Shown: positions 36,781-47,699 of the stretch, one piece after another
How positions within the stretch are numbered: the stretch's first letter is position 1
Layout: every line of letters starts with the position of its first letter
Program-made: the position numbers and the translations under genes
The notes under the pieces: model-generated
What the model saw: only the letters and a program-made list of their open reading frames with translations
Told to the model about the DNA's origin: nothing
The model's database searches: none
Assembly (NCBI GenBank): GCA_016223165.1
Contig: JACRPO010000003.1
Span: forward strand, 124,001 to 188,000
Direction of reading: 5' to 3'
DNA: 64,000 nucleotides
Source of the DNA: Burkholderiales bacterium
GTDB lineage: Bacteria > Pseudomonadota > Gammaproteobacteria > Burkholderiales > Burkholderiaceae_C

Positions 36781-37449
36781 TCATAGGGGCGGCGTCGCCT
36801 CCGCGCCCGTGAAGGACATCTCCCGCGTGCCCGATCGCCAGGCCGTCAGCCAGTGCAGGCCGATGATCGTCTTCACGTCGGGCAGCTGGCCGGCACGATC
36901 GAGCTCGTGCAGTTCGGCCTCGGTGCACACGACCGTCTCGACGAACTCGCCGGCGTCGAGCTTCACCGGGCCGGCCGTGAGGCCGCGTGCGAACCAGATC
37001 CACAGGCTCTCGGTCGAGTAGGCGGCGGCGTTGACGATCTCGCCGCCGAAGGCCCACTCGGCCGCGGTGTAGCCGGTCTCCTCGGCGAGCTCGCGCATCG
37101 CGCAGGCGAGCGTCGACTCGCCATGGTCGAGCTTGCCGGCGGGAAACTCGAGCAGCACGCGGTCGACCGGATAGCGGTGCTGGCGGACGAGCACCAGACG
37201 CTGGTCGTCGAGGATGGGGACGACGGCCACCGCCCCGGGGTGCTCGACGAACTCGCGCGTCGCACGCTGGCCGTCGGGCAAGGCGACGACATCACGGCGC
37301 ACGGTGAGGAAGCCGCCGCTGAGCACGGTGTGCGGCTCGATCAGGCGCTCGCGCAGGTGATCGTCGCCGCTGTCTGGGTCGTCGGTCCGGCCGGCGTCCT
37401 CGGACCGTTCCGTCCGGTCGGGATCGGGCGCGCCTGACGGATCGGCCAT
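36781..37449 (-). CDS. NUDIX hydrolase, ADP-ribose pyrophosphatase-like
   Basis: A 222-residue hydrolase with a complete Nudix box (GKLDHGE, then RELAEETGY, about residues 110-132) that binds Mg and cleaves nucleoside diphosphate derivatives. LVLVRQHRYPVDRVLLEFPAG before it is characteristic of the ADP-ribose/GDP-mannose pyrophosphatase branch. The N-terminal 30 residues are Asp/Arg-rich and disordered. It follows nuoN by 38 bases, an arrangement common in Burkholderiales, perhaps linked to NAD turnover. Confidence 0.92.
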   Translation of the reverse strand: MADPSGAPDPDRTERSEDAGRTDDPDSGDDHLRERLIEPHTVLSGGFLTVRRDVVALPDGQRATREFVEHPGAVAVVPILDDQRLVLVRQHRYPVDRVLLEFPAGKLDHGESTLACAMRELAEETGYTAAEWAFGGEIVNAAAYSTESLWIWFARGLTAGPVKLDAGEFVETVVCTEAELHELDRAGQLPDVKTIIGLHWLTAWRSGTREMSFTGAEATPPL

Positions 37450-37487
37450 CGTGTCTCGCGGGGCGGCCGGATCGCTCGCTCGCCCGC

Positions 37488-38969
37488 TCAAGTCGTGAAG
37501 GTGCGCTGGATGGCGTCGCGGCACAGCGCCATCAGGCCGCCGCTGAAGAGGCCGAAGATCAGCACCGCGGCGCCGTTGAGCGCGAGCAGCGCGGTCACGC
37601 CCTGGCCGCGCTGCACCGGGGAGGTCTGCCCGGGCTCGTCGAACCACATCACCTTGACGATGCGGATGTAGTAGTAGGCGCCGACGAGCGAGAAGAGCAC
37701 GGCGATCACGGCCAGCCAGATGTACAGCGCCTGGTTCGTCGTCACCAGCGCCTGGATGACCGAGAGCTTGGCGAAGAAGCCGATCATCGGCGGCACGCCG
37801 GCGAGCGAGAACATGAAGATCGTCATCACGCCGGCCGCCCAGGGGGCGCGGCGAGCGAGGCCGGCGAAATCGGCCACCTCCTCGCTCTCGAAGCCCTGGC
37901 GCGAGAGGTACATGATGAGCCCGAAGGTGCCCAGCGTCGTCAGCACATAGGCGACGAGGTAGAACATCGCCGAGCTGTAGGCGTTGGCCGCCGAGAGCGT
38001 GTTGCCGCTCACCACGCCGGCCGAGAGGCCGAGCACGACGAAGCCCATCTGCGCGATGGTCGAATAGGCGAGCATGCGCTTCAGGTTGGTCTGCGCGATG
38101 GCGGCGACGTTGCCGACGGCGAGCGATCCGACGGCCATGACGATGAACATCTGCTGCCAGTCGATGGCCAGGCCGAGCATGCCCTCGACGAGCAGGCGGA
38201 TGGTGATGGCGAAGGCGGCGAACTTGGGCGCGCCACCGATGAGCAGCGTCACCGCGGTGGGTGCGCCCTGGTAGACATCGGGCACCCACATGTGGAACGG
38301 CACGGCGCCGAGCTTGAAGCCGAGCCCGGCGACGACGAAGACGACGCCGAAGACCAGCACTTCCTTGTTGATGCGGCCGCCGGCGATCTGCTCGAAGGTC
38401 TTCGGGATCTCGAGCGTGCCGGTGGCGCCGTACATCATCGACAGGCCGTAGAGCAGGAAGCCGCTGGCCAGCGCGCCGAGCACGAAGTACTTCATCGCCG
38501 CCTCGGTGGCGACGCGGTGGTCGCGGCGCAGCGCCGTCAGCGAGTAGAGCGACAGGCTCATCAGCTCCAGGCCGAGGTAGACGACGAGGAAGTTGTTGGC
38601 CGAGCACATCACCGAGATGCCGAGCAGCACGAACATCGCCAGCAGGTAGAACTCGCCCTTGGCCATGTCGCGGCTGGCGAGCGTCGGGCGTGCGTAGGCG
38701 AGCGTCACCATCACCGCCAGCGCGGCGAAGACGGCGAGCAGGTGGCCCATCGGGTCGACCACGACCATGCCCTGCATGCCGTAGGCCGTGAGGCCGCCGT
38801 CGTGGCCCTCGAGGTGCAGCCAGGCGAAGACGGCGACGGTTGCCTGGGTCAACCAGAAGGTGGGGCCACGCTGCGGGTCGGTGACGAAGAGGTCGACCAG
38901 CAGCACCACGCAGGCCATCACCAGCAGCCAGATCTCGGGGGACAGGAGTGCCCAGTTCATGGGGGTCAT
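37488..38969 (-). CDS. nuoN: NADH-quinone oxidoreductase subunit N
   Basis: A 493-residue antiporter-like membrane subunit of complex I with about 14 helices. The proton-channel residues lie in the helices holding VYLGLELMSLSLYSL (the TM5 Glu) and LAYSTIAQMGFV. GAVPFHMWVPDVYQGAPTAVT is the typical loop. The start at 38969 has GAGG eight bases upstream; MNWALL three codons later is an alternative. It is the last nuo gene of the operon. Confidence 0.97.
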   Translation of the reverse strand: MTPMNWALLSPEIWLLVMACVVLLVDLFVTDPQRGPTFWLTQATVAVFAWLHLEGHDGGLTAYGMQGMVVVDPMGHLLAVFAALAVMVTLAYARPTLASRDMAKGEFYLLAMFVLLGISVMCSANNFLVVYLGLELMSLSLYSLTALRRDHRVATEAAMKYFVLGALASGFLLYGLSMMYGATGTLEIPKTFEQIAGGRINKEVLVFGVVFVVAGLGFKLGAVPFHMWVPDVYQGAPTAVTLLIGGAPKFAAFAITIRLLVEGMLGLAIDWQQMFIVMAVGSLAVGNVAAIAQTNLKRMLAYSTIAQMGFVVLGLSAGVVSGNTLSAANAYSSAMFYLVAYVLTTLGTFGLIMYLSRQGFESEEVADFAGLARRAPWAAGVMTIFMFSLAGVPPMIGFFAKLSVIQALVTTNQALYIWLAVIAVLFSLVGAYYYIRIVKVMWFDEPGQTSPVQRGQGVTALLALNGAAVLIFGLFSGGLMALCRDAIQRTFTT

Positions 38970-38993
38970 GGCGGCAGCCTCAGGGCAGCTTGA

Positions 38994-40469
38994 TCACGGC
39001 AACTTGGACAGCGCCACGTGGCGCAGCAACTCGGCCACCGAGACGTTCATCGCGTCGGTGAACGGCTTCGGGTACACGCCCATGGCCAGCGTGGCGGCGG
39101 CGAGCAGGCCGAGCGCCAGGAACTCGCGGCCGTTGATGTCGGTGAGCGCGCGCACGTCGTCGTTGGCGATGTCGCCGAAGTAGACGCGCTTGACCATCCA
39201 CAGCGTGTAGCCGGCGCCGAAGACGAGCGCCGTGGCCGCCAGCGCGGCGATCCAGAAGTTGTGCTTGACGGCGCCGAGGATGACCATCCACTCGCCGACG
39301 AAGCCGGCGGTGCCGGGCAGGCCGCAGTTGGCCATGGCGAAGAAGACGGCCAGCGCGGCGAACTTCGGCATCGTGTTGACGACGCCGCCGTAGGCCGCGA
39401 TCTCGCGGCTGTGCACGCGGTCGTAGAGCACGCCGATGCACAGGAACATCGCGCCCGAGACGAAGCCGTGGCTGATCATCTGCACGATGCCGCCGGCCAC
39501 CCCGAGGTCGTTGAAGATGAAGAAGCCCAGCGTCACGAAGCCCATGTGCGCCACCGAGCTGTAGGCGACGAGCTTCTTCATGTCGAACTGCACCATCGCC
39601 ACGAGGCCGATGTAGACGACGGCGATGATCGACAGCGCGATGATCACCCAGTCGTAGGTGCGCGCCGCGTCGGGCGCGATCGGCATCGAGAAGCGCAGGA
39701 AGCCGTAGGCGCCGAGCTTGAGCATGATCGCCGCCAGCACGATCGAGCCGCCGGTAGGCGCCTCGACGTGCGCGTCGGGCAGCCAGGTGTGCACCGGCCA
39801 CATCGGCACCTTGACGCTGAAGGCGGCGAAGAAGGCGAAGAAGAGCAGCGCCTGCGTGGGCAGCGAGAGCGGCAGCTTGTGCCAGGTGAGGATGTCGAAG
39901 CTGCCGCCGCTCTTGAAGTAGAGGAAGACCAGCGCCACCAGCATGAGCAGCGAGCCGAGCAGCGTGTACAGGAAGAACTTGAACGCCGCGTAGACGCGCC
40001 GAGGCCCGCCCCAGACGCCGATGATGATGTACATCGGGATCAGCGTCGCCTCGAAGAAGACGTAGAAGAGCAGGCCGTCGAGGGCGCCGAACACGCCCAC
40101 CATCAGCCCCGAGAGGATGAGGAAGGCGCCCATGTACTGCGCGACGCGGTCGGTGATGACCTCCCAGCCGGCGATGATGACGATGACGGTGATGAACGCG
40201 GTCAGCGGCACGAACCACATCGACAGGCCGTCGACGCCGAGGTGGTAGTGCGCGTTGAAGCGCGGGATCCAGTCCATCTTCTCGACGAACTGCATGGCCG
40301 CGGTGCCGGTGTCGAAGCCGGTCATCAGCGGCACCGTGACCGCAAAGGACGCGAGCGCGCCCACGAGCGCCAGCGCACGCACCGTCGCCGCGTTCTGGTC
40401 GCGGCCGACGGCGAGCAGCAGCACGCCGAAGGCGATCGGCAGCCAGATCGCGATGCTGAGCAAACCCAT
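38994..40469 (-). CDS. nuoM: NADH-quinone oxidoreductase subunit M
   Basis: A 491-residue antiporter-like proton-translocating subunit. LLFYVFFEATLIPMYIIIG carries the essential TM5 Glu, and MWPVHTWLPDAHVEAPTGGS and KKLVAYSSVAHMGFV are the family loops with key Lys and His. The start MGLLSIAIW at 40469 is preferred over the longer open frame, with AGAAAG just before it. It lies between nuoL and nuoN. Confidence 0.97.
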   Translation of the reverse strand: MGLLSIAIWLPIAFGVLLLAVGRDQNAATVRALALVGALASFAVTVPLMTGFDTGTAAMQFVEKMDWIPRFNAHYHLGVDGLSMWFVPLTAFITVIVIIAGWEVITDRVAQYMGAFLILSGLMVGVFGALDGLLFYVFFEATLIPMYIIIGVWGGPRRVYAAFKFFLYTLLGSLLMLVALVFLYFKSGGSFDILTWHKLPLSLPTQALLFFAFFAAFSVKVPMWPVHTWLPDAHVEAPTGGSIVLAAIMLKLGAYGFLRFSMPIAPDAARTYDWVIIALSIIAVVYIGLVAMVQFDMKKLVAYSSVAHMGFVTLGFFIFNDLGVAGGIVQMISHGFVSGAMFLCIGVLYDRVHSREIAAYGGVVNTMPKFAALAVFFAMANCGLPGTAGFVGEWMVILGAVKHNFWIAALAATALVFGAGYTLWMVKRVYFGDIANDDVRALTDINGREFLALGLLAAATLAMGVYPKPFTDAMNVSVAELLRHVALSKLP

Positions 40470-40516
40470 CGTTCTTTCTTTCTGTCGTTCTTCTGTCGGG
40501 GCAGGCGCTGCGGCGC

Positions 40517-42607
40517 TCAGCGGATCTGTGCGCTGAGGAACGGCCACAGCTGCCAGGTGAGCAGCCCGAAGATGCCGAGCAGCATGACGAGTGCGTACTG
40601 GTACAGGCGGCCCGTCTGCCAGGTGCGCATGACGCCGGCGAAACCGCCCACGGCACGCGCCGAGCCGTCGATGAGCACGCCGTCGATGATGCCTTGGTCA
40701 CCGCCCTTCCACAGGCCCGTGCCGAGCAGGCGCGCACCGGCGGCGAGGACGTGCTCGTTGAACCAGTCCATGTAGTACTTGTTCTCGAGCACGGTGCGCA
40801 GCGGCTTGAGTGCGCGGTCGAGCGCGACCGGGATCGCCGGCGCCTTGAGGTAGAAGAGCCAGGCCGTGAACACGCCCGCGGCAGCGAGCCAGAAGGGCAG
40901 CGTCTGCAAGGCGTGCAGGGCCATTGCGGTGGCGCCGTGGAACTGCTCGGCCAGTTCCTTCATCGCCGGATGGCGGACGAGGTCGCCGGCAATCGAGTCC
41001 TTGAAGAAGTCGCCGTAGAGCATCGGCTGGATCGTCAGGAAGCCGATCACCACCGAGGGCACCGCGAGCAGCAGCAGCGGTGCCGTCACCACCCAGGGCG
41101 ACTCGTGCGGCTTCTGGCCGGGGGCGAGGCCATGGTGCTCTTCGGCGTGGTCGTCGGCATGGGCGTCCGCGTGGGCATCCGCATGCACGTCGGCATGCGC
41201 ATCAGCATGACCGTGCGCGTGACCATGCTCCTCGTGCGCCTTGCCGAAGCGCTCCTCGCCGTGGAAGACGAGGAAGTACATGCGGAACGAGTAGAACGCG
41301 GTGACGAAGACGCCCGCGGTGACGGCGAAGACGGCGAAGCCGGCACCCGGCAGGTGGCTCGCGTGCACCGCCTCGATGATGCTGTCCTTGCTGTAGAAGC
41401 CGGCGAAGAACGGCGTGCCGATCAGCGCCAGCGAGCCCAGCAGCGAGGTGATCCAGGTGATGGGCATGTACTTGCGCAGGCCGCCCATGTTGCGGATGTC
41501 CTGGTCGTGGTGCATGCCGATGATGACGCTGCCCGCGGCGAGGAAGAGCAGCGCCTTGAAGAAGGCGTGCGTCATCAGGTGGAACACGGCCACGCCGTAG
41601 GCCGAGGCACCCAGCGCCACCGTCATGTAGCCGAGCTGGCTCAGCGTGGAGTAGGCGACGACGCGCTTGATGTCGTTCTGGATGATGCCGAGGAAGCCCA
41701 TGAAGAGAGCCGTGATGGCACCGATCACGAGGACGAAACTGAGCGCCGTGTCCGACAGCTCGAACAGCGGGCTCATGCGCGCGACCATGAAGATGCCGGC
41801 GGTCACCATCGTCGCGGCGTGGATCAGCGCCGAGATGGGTGTCGGGCCTTCCATCGAATCGGGCAGCCACACGTGCAGCGGGAACTGCGCGCTCTTGCCC
41901 ATCGCGCCGATGAACAGGCAGATGCAGGCCACCGTCAGGAGGCCCCAGTCGGTGCCGGGGAAGGCGAGCTTGGCCATCTCGGCACCCTTGGCGAAGACCT
42001 CGCCGTAGTTCAGGCTGCCGCCGTAGGCGAGCAGCAGGCCGATGCCGAGGATGAAGCCGAAGTCGCCGACGCGGTTGACGACGAAGGCCTTGAGGTTGGC
42101 GAAGATCGCGGTCGGCCGCTTGAACCAGAAGCCGATGAGCAGGTAGCTCACCAGGCCCACCGCCTCCCAGCCGAAGAACAGCTGCAGGAAGTTGTTGCTC
42201 ATCACGAGCATCAACATCGAGAACGTGAACAGCGCGATGTACGAGAAGAAGCGCTGGTAGCCCGGGTCCTCCTCCATGTAGCCGATGGTGTAGATGTGCA
42301 CCATCAGGCTCACGAAGGTGACGACGACCATCATCATCGCGGTGAGGCCGTCGACGAGGAAGCCGATCTCCATCACCAGCTTGCCGACCACCATCCACTC
42401 GTAGACGGTGGCGTTGTAGCGGGCGCCGTTCAACACCTGCGCCAGCACCATCGCCGAGCAGATGAAGGCGACGAACACCCCCAGGATGGTGGCCCAGTGC
42501 GCGCCGCGCCGGCCGACGGCCTTGCCGGCGAAGCCGGCGATCAGCGAGCCGGCCAGCGGCGCCAGCGGCACCGTGAGCAGCAGGCCTTGGGAGAGCGTGG
42601 AAGCCAT
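40517..42607 (-). CDS. nuoL: NADH-quinone oxidoreductase subunit L
   Basis: A 696-residue, largest antiporter-like subunit with the long lateral helix near the C-terminus. FFGWEAVGLVSYLLIGFW holds the TM5 Glu, and FPLHVWLPDSMEGPTPISALIHAATMV is the canonical loop. Residues about 456-493 form a His/Ala/Asp-rich insert (repeats of HADAHAD) in a loop of the C-terminal part, longer than usual; it could bind metal ions. ATG at 42607, nine bases after nuoK. Confidence 0.97.
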   Translation of the reverse strand: MASTLSQGLLLTVPLAPLAGSLIAGFAGKAVGRRGAHWATILGVFVAFICSAMVLAQVLNGARYNATVYEWMVVGKLVMEIGFLVDGLTAMMMVVVTFVSLMVHIYTIGYMEEDPGYQRFFSYIALFTFSMLMLVMSNNFLQLFFGWEAVGLVSYLLIGFWFKRPTAIFANLKAFVVNRVGDFGFILGIGLLLAYGGSLNYGEVFAKGAEMAKLAFPGTDWGLLTVACICLFIGAMGKSAQFPLHVWLPDSMEGPTPISALIHAATMVTAGIFMVARMSPLFELSDTALSFVLVIGAITALFMGFLGIIQNDIKRVVAYSTLSQLGYMTVALGASAYGVAVFHLMTHAFFKALLFLAAGSVIIGMHHDQDIRNMGGLRKYMPITWITSLLGSLALIGTPFFAGFYSKDSIIEAVHASHLPGAGFAVFAVTAGVFVTAFYSFRMYFLVFHGEERFGKAHEEHGHAHGHADAHADVHADAHADAHADDHAEEHHGLAPGQKPHESPWVVTAPLLLLAVPSVVIGFLTIQPMLYGDFFKDSIAGDLVRHPAMKELAEQFHGATAMALHALQTLPFWLAAAGVFTAWLFYLKAPAIPVALDRALKPLRTVLENKYYMDWFNEHVLAAGARLLGTGLWKGGDQGIIDGVLIDGSARAVGGFAGVMRTWQTGRLYQYALVMLLGIFGLLTWQLWPFLSAQIR

Positions 42608-42616
42608 GGTCGGACC

Positions 42617-42934
42617 TCAACCCTTCAAATCGTCGAGCTCTTCGACATTGATCGAGGCACGGTTGCGGAACAGCACGACCAGGATCGCCAGGCCGATGGC
42701 CGACTCGGCCGCAGCCACGGTGAGGATGAAGAACACGAACACCTGGCCGGCCATGTCGCCCAGGTAGTGCGAGAAGGCGACGAAGTTGAGGTTGACGGCG
42801 AGCAGCATCAGCTCGATCACCATCAGCAGCACGATGAGGTTGCGGCGGTTGAGGAAGATGCCGATCACCGCCAGCGCGAAGAGGATGCCCCCCAGCGCGA
42901 GGTAGTGGCCGAGCATGAGCGGGCCTAGCGTCAT
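42617..42934 (-). CDS. nuoK: NADH-quinone oxidoreductase subunit K
   Basis: A 105-residue, three-helix membrane subunit. The key glutamates are in [20 protein letters not shown] and [19 protein letters not shown]. Family members start close to the [12 protein letters not shown] segment, so MLGHYLALG (42916) is an alternative to the start given. A 130-base repeat-like spacer separates it from nuoJ. Confidence 0.95.
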   Translation of the reverse strand: MTLGPLMLGHYLALGGILFALAVIGIFLNRRNLIVLLMVIELMLLAVNLNFVAFSHYLGDMAGQVFVFFILTVAAAESAIGLAILVVLFRNRASINVEELDDLKG

Positions 42935-42938
42935 GGCG

Positions 42939-43037
42939 CCCCCTTGGCCCTGCGGGCCGTCCCCCCAAGGGGGAGTGAGCTCCTTCGGAGCGGCCGTGCG
43001 GAGCTCATTGGAGTACCTTCGCGCCGAAGCGCTTCGG
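42939..43037. repeat. Hairpin-rich intergenic element between nuoJ and nuoK
   Basis: CCCCCTTGG (42939-42947) pairs with CCAAGGGGG (42965-42973), GAGCTC and CTCCTTCGGAG-like palindromes follow, and CCGAAGCGCTTCGG (43024-43037) is a perfect 14-bp palindrome. Similar CCCCCTTGGGGGG-type elements are, from memory, widespread between genes in Burkholderiales. It interrupts the otherwise tightly packed complex I operon and may act as an mRNA processing or stability element. Confidence 0.6.
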
Positions 43038-43064
43038 TCTTCGCCTCGGGAGCGGCCCAGCGGC

Positions 43065-43712
43065 TCATGCCTTCGCCCCCTCACCGCCCGCGCCGGCCGG
43101 CGGCTCCGAGGGCTTCTCGATGGTCGGCGCCAGCTTGACGATGCGGACGCGGTCGGCCTTCTTCACGCGCACCTGCTCGGAGGGGTCCATGTGCCGGCTG
43201 TCCTTGCGCGCGCGCAGCGTGAGCGCGATGGCGGCGATGATGGCCACCAGCAGCACGACGGCCGCGACCTGCAGCGGATAGAGGTAGTCGGTATAGATCT
43301 CGATGCCGAGCAGCCTGGTGTTGCCCAGCTCCACGTCCTTGGCCGGCGGCACCGGCGCGTTCTGCACGCGAAATCCGCGCATCAGCACGAGCGCCATCTC
43401 GAGCGCGATGACGGCGCCCACCAGCCCGGCCAGCGGCAGGTTCTTCCAGAAGCCCTCGCGCATACCGTCGGTGTTGAGGTCGAGCATCATCACGACGAAA
43501 AGGAACAGCACCATCACCGCGCCGACATAGACGAGCACGAGCGCGATGGCCAGGAACTCGGCCTTCAGCAGCATCCATATGCACGAGGCACTGAAGAAGG
43601 CGAGGACCAGGAACAGCACCGCATGCACTGTGCTGCGCGCCGTGATGACACGGAACGCGGCAGCCAGCAGCACGGCGCTGAAGACGTAGAACAGGGCGGC
43701 CGTGGTGTCCAT
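43065..43712 (-). CDS. nuoJ: NADH-quinone oxidoreductase subunit J
   Basis: A 215-residue, five-helix membrane subunit. [22 protein letters not shown] and [19 protein letters not shown] include the conserved TM3 with its pi-bulge tyrosine/glycine region. The hydrophilic C-terminus ([14 protein letters not shown], then an Ala/Gly-rich end) is slightly long. It is followed by the repeat-like spacer before nuoK. Confidence 0.96.
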   Translation of the reverse strand: MDTTAALFYVFSAVLLAAAFRVITARSTVHAVLFLVLAFFSASCIWMLLKAEFLAIALVLVYVGAVMVLFLFVVMMLDLNTDGMREGFWKNLPLAGLVGAVIALEMALVLMRGFRVQNAPVPPAKDVELGNTRLLGIEIYTDYLYPLQVAAVVLLVAIIAAIALTLRARKDSRHMDPSEQVRVKKADRVRIVKLAPTIEKPSEPPAGAGGEGAKA

Positions 43713-43766
43713 TACGTGTCCATCGACGAATCTTGTTGTTCTGGGGCGCGACTGGCGTGCCGCGCT

Positions 43767-44264
43767 TCAGCGGTAGGGGGCGTCGGCCTTGCGGCGCTCG
43801 GCGATCTCGGCCTCGTAGCGGTCGCCGACCGCCAGCAGCATGTCCTTGGTGAAGTAGAGGTCGCCGCGCTTTTCGCCGTGGTACTCGAAGTGGTGCGTCT
43901 CGACGATGCTGTCCACCGGGCAGCTCTCTTCGCAGAAGCCGCAGAAGATGCACTTCGTGAGGTCGATGTCGTAGCGCTTGGTGCGGCGCGTGCCGTCGGC
44001 ACGCACGTCGCTCTCGATGGTGATGGCCAGCGCCGGGCACACCGCCTCGCACAGCTTGCAGGCGATGCAGCGCTCCTCGCCGTTTTCATAGCGGCGCAGC
44101 GCGTGCAGGCCTCGGAAGCGCGGGCTGAGCGGCGTCCTCTCTTCCGGGAACTGGATGGTGATGTTCTTGCGCAGGAAGTGGCGGCCAGTCAGGGCCATGC
44201 CCTTCAAGAGCTCCAGCAGCATGAAGCTCGACAGCACGTCTTTCAAGGCGCTCATCGTGGCCAT
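43767..44264 (-). CDS. nuoI: NADH-quinone oxidoreductase subunit I
   Basis: A 165-residue peripheral-arm ferredoxin-like subunit carrying two 4Fe-4S clusters (N6a/N6b) bound by [12 protein letters not shown] and [12 protein letters not shown]. The N-terminal amphipathic helix contacts the membrane domain. GGAAG seven bases before 44264 supports MATMSALKD as the start. One base from nuoH. Confidence 0.97.
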   Translation of the reverse strand: MATMSALKDVLSSFMLLELLKGMALTGRHFLRKNITIQFPEERTPLSPRFRGLHALRRYENGEERCIACKLCEAVCPALAITIESDVRADGTRRTKRYDIDLTKCIFCGFCEESCPVDSIVETHHFEYHGEKRGDLYFTKDMLLAVGDRYEAEIAERRKADAPYR

Positions 44265-44265
44265 G

Positions 44266-45330
44266 TCAGGGCTTCCAGATACTGAACGGCGACTGCATCC
44301 ACAGCCCCACCACCACGAGCCACACCAGCGTCACCGGGATGAAGATCTTCCAGCCCAGGCGCATGATCTGGTCGTAGCGGAAGCGCGGGAACGTGGCGCG
44401 CACCCAGAGGAACATCGTGACGACGACGAAGACCTTGATGGCGAGCCAGATCCAGCCCGGGATGAAGCCGAGGAGGCCGAATGGCGGCAGCCAGCCGCCG
44501 AGGAACATCAGCACGCACAGCATGCTGACGAGGATCATGTTGGCGTACTCCGCGAGGAAGAACATCGCGAAGGCCATGCCCGAGTATTCGATCATGTGGC
44601 CGGCGACGATCTCGCTCTCGCCTTCGACCACGTCGAACGGGTGCCGGTTGGTCTCGGCCAGCCCGGCGATGAAGTAGACGAGGAAGATGGGCAGCAGCGG
44701 CAGCCAGTTCCAGGAGAGGAAACCGAGGCCCATGCCGGCGAAGAGGCCCTTGCCCTGGTTGCCGACGATGGTGGACATGTTCATGCTGCCCGAGACCATC
44801 AGCACGACGACGAGCGCGAAACCCATCGCGATCTCGTAGCTCACCATCTGCGCGCTGGCCCGCAGCGCGCCGAGGAAGGCGTACTTCGAGTTGCTGGCCC
44901 AGCCGGCGATGATGACGCCGTACACCTCGAGCGAGGTGATGGCCATCAGGAACAGCAGGCCGGCGTTGACGTTGGCCAGCGCCACCTCGGGCCCGAAGGG
45001 GATGACGGCCCAGGCGGCCAACGCCGGCATGATGGTCATCACCGGCCCGAGGAAGAACAGGCCCTTCTGCGCAGCCGTGGGGCGGATGATCTCCTTGAAG
45101 ATCAGCTTCACCGCGTCGGCGATGGGTTGCAGCAGGCCGAACGGGCCGACGCGGTTGGGGCCGATGCGGATCTGCGTGTAGCCGATGCCCTTGCGTTCCC
45201 ACAGCGTGAGGTAGGCGACGCAGACCATCAACGGCAGCAGCACCGCGACGATCTTGACGAGGCTCCACACGACGAGCCAGAGCGTCGGGCCGAGATAGGT
45301 GTTGCCGGCTTGGTGCAGCGGTTCGAACAT
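44266..45330 (-). CDS. nuoH: NADH-quinone oxidoreductase subunit H
   Basis: A 354-residue, eight-helix membrane subunit next to the quinone site. [36 protein letters not shown] and [27 protein letters not shown] are the conserved E-channel and quinone-site loops. It starts 18 bases after nuoG. Confidence 0.98.
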   Translation of the reverse strand: MFEPLHQAGNTYLGPTLWLVVWSLVKIVAVLLPLMVCVAYLTLWERKGIGYTQIRIGPNRVGPFGLLQPIADAVKLIFKEIIRPTAAQKGLFFLGPVMTIMPALAAWAVIPFGPEVALANVNAGLLFLMAITSLEVYGVIIAGWASNSKYAFLGALRASAQMVSYEIAMGFALVVVLMVSGSMNMSTIVGNQGKGLFAGMGLGFLSWNWLPLLPIFLVYFIAGLAETNRHPFDVVEGESEIVAGHMIEYSGMAFAMFFLAEYANMILVSMLCVLMFLGGWLPPFGLLGFIPGWIWLAIKVFVVVTMFLWVRATFPRFRYDQIMRLGWKIFIPVTLVWLVVVGLWMQSPFSIWKP

Positions 45331-45348
45331 GGTCTGTCCCGTCTGCGC

Positions 45349-47699
45349 TCAGGCCGCCTCGATGCGCACCGGCCCGAACATCGGGCCGAGCGCGGACATC
45401 GCCGGGTGACCGGCCGGAATGCGCACCGCGCCCCCGGCCAGCGTCTTGTCTTCGCGCGCGTCGATGATCGCCGTCGTTTCGCCGGCGCTGATCAGCACCT
45501 TGCCCTTCAGACGCAGCGCACCCCACAGCGGCGTGCTGACGCCGATGACCGGCGCGGCCGCGTCGGCCGTGCGCTGCAGCGCCGGCGCGCGACGCACGAT
45601 GGCGTCGGTGGCGTAGATGGGCACCTCGGCGATGCGCTCGCAGTCCATCACCGAAGCCGCAGGCTTCGTGGCCGGAACAGCAAGTGCGGCTTGGCTGCGG
45701 TTGTCCAGGCGCGCACCCAGGGCGGCCGGATCACCGAGCGCCTCGGCACGCACCTCTTCGACCGTCTCGTGGTTGAAGCCCGCCAGGCCGAGCAGGTTGG
45801 CGAGCACGCGCAGCACCTTCCAGCCCGGGCGCGTCTCGCCCAGGGGTTTGACCACGCCGTGGAAGGCCTGAGTGCGGCCTTCGGCATTGACGAAGCTGCC
45901 GCCGGTCTCGGTGAAGGGTGCGATCGGCAGCATCACGTCGGCGACGTCGGCATTGACGTCGGCGAACGGGCTCATCGAGACGACGAGGCCGCCGCCCTTC
46001 AGCGCCTTGCGCGCCGCGGTCGCGTCGGCCGCGTCGAGCTCGGCCTCGGTGTTGAGCAGCAAGAGCGCCTTCATCGGCTGCGAGAGCATCTGGCCGGAGT
46101 TGAGGCCGCCGGCGCCGGGCAGCGCGCGCACGAGCTGCGCGCCGACGCTGTTGCCGCTCTCGCCCAGGTAGCCGCAACTGGCGCCGGTGTGCTCGGCGAT
46201 CCACTGCGCCAGGGCGAGCAGCAGCCCGGCCTGCGGGTGCTGCGCGGCCGCATTGCCCAGCAGCACGGCCTTGCGCTCGCCGGTGAGCAGCAGCTTCGCC
46301 ACCGCTTCGGCCTCGGCGTCGGCGGTGGCGGCCACCGGGGCGGCCACGCCCTGCGCAGCGGCCACAGCCGCGGCCACCTGCGCGAGCTGCGCCGGCCACG
46401 CCGAAGGCACGGCCTGCAGGCGCACGGCCACGGGCAGCGCCCAGTCGTCGGCCACCGCATTGAGGCTCGCCACCCGCGCCCCGTGGCGTGCGGCCTGGCG
46501 GATGCGCTGCGCGAGTAGCGGATGGTCCTTGCGCAGGAAGCTGCCGACGATCAACGCGCGGTCGATCTTCGACAGCGAGGCGATCGAGGTGCCGAGCCAG
46601 CGTGCGTTGCCCGCCGGCGCCGCATGGGCGAAATCGGCATGGCGCAGGCGGTGGTCGACGCTCTCGCTGCCGAGGCCGCGCATCAGCCGGGCCAGCAGGT
46701 GCAGCTCTTCGGTGGTGGAGGTCGGGTGCGCGAGCGCGCCGATGGAATGAATCCCGTCGGACATGCCGAACTCGGCCTTGACGCGCTTCAGGCCGTCAGC
46801 GACGTAGTTGAGCGCGGTGGTCCAGTCCACCGACCTCCACTCGCCGCCCTGCTTGATGCGCGGCTGCGTCAGGCGGCGGTCGCTGTTGAGCGCCTCGTAG
46901 GAGAAGCGGTCGCGGTCGGCGATCCAGCACTCGTTGACGTCCTCGTTCTCGAGCGGCACGACGCGCATCACCTGCGCGCCCTTGAGCTGCGCGACGAGGT
47001 TGGCGCCGACGCTGTCGTGCGGGCTCACCGTCTTGCGGCGGTTCAGTTCCCAGGTGCGCGCGGTATAGCGGAACGGCTTGCTGGTGAGCGCGCCGACCGG
47101 GCAGATGTCGATCATGTTGCCCGAGAGCTCGCTGTCTACCGTGGCACCGGCGACGGTGGTGATCTCGCTGTGTTCGCCGCGGTGGATCATGCCGAGCTCC
47201 ATGACCCCGGCCACCTCCTGGCCGAAGCGCACGCAGCGCGTGCAGTGGATGCAGCGGCTCATCTCCTCCATCGAGATCAGCGGGCCGACATCCTTGTGGA
47301 AGACGACGCGCTTCTCTTCGGCGTAGCGCGATGCGCTGCCGCCGTAGCCGACGGCGAGGTCCTGCAGCTGGCACTCGCCGCCCTGGTCGCAGATGGGGCA
47401 GTCGAGCGGGTGGTTGATGAGCAGGAACTCCATCACCGACTGCTGCGCCTTCACCGCCTTGTCGCTCTTGCTGCGCACGACCATGCCGTTGGTGACCGGC
47501 GTCGCGCAGGCCGGCATGGGCTTGGGCATCTTCTCGATGTCCACCAGGCACATGCGGCAGTTGGCCGCAATGGAGAGCTTCTTGTGGTAGCAGAAGTGCG
47601 GGATGTAGACGCCGGCCGCGTCGGCGGCATGCATGACCATGCTGCCGGCGGCGATGGCCAGCTTCTTGCCGTCGAGCTCGATCTCGACCTGGGGCGTGC

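Noticed and set aside
40694..42928. 744-codon plus-strand frame opposite nuoL
   Set aside because: Antisense shadow; rich in His, Arg, Asp and Glu as expected for the complement of GC-rich membrane-protein codons.
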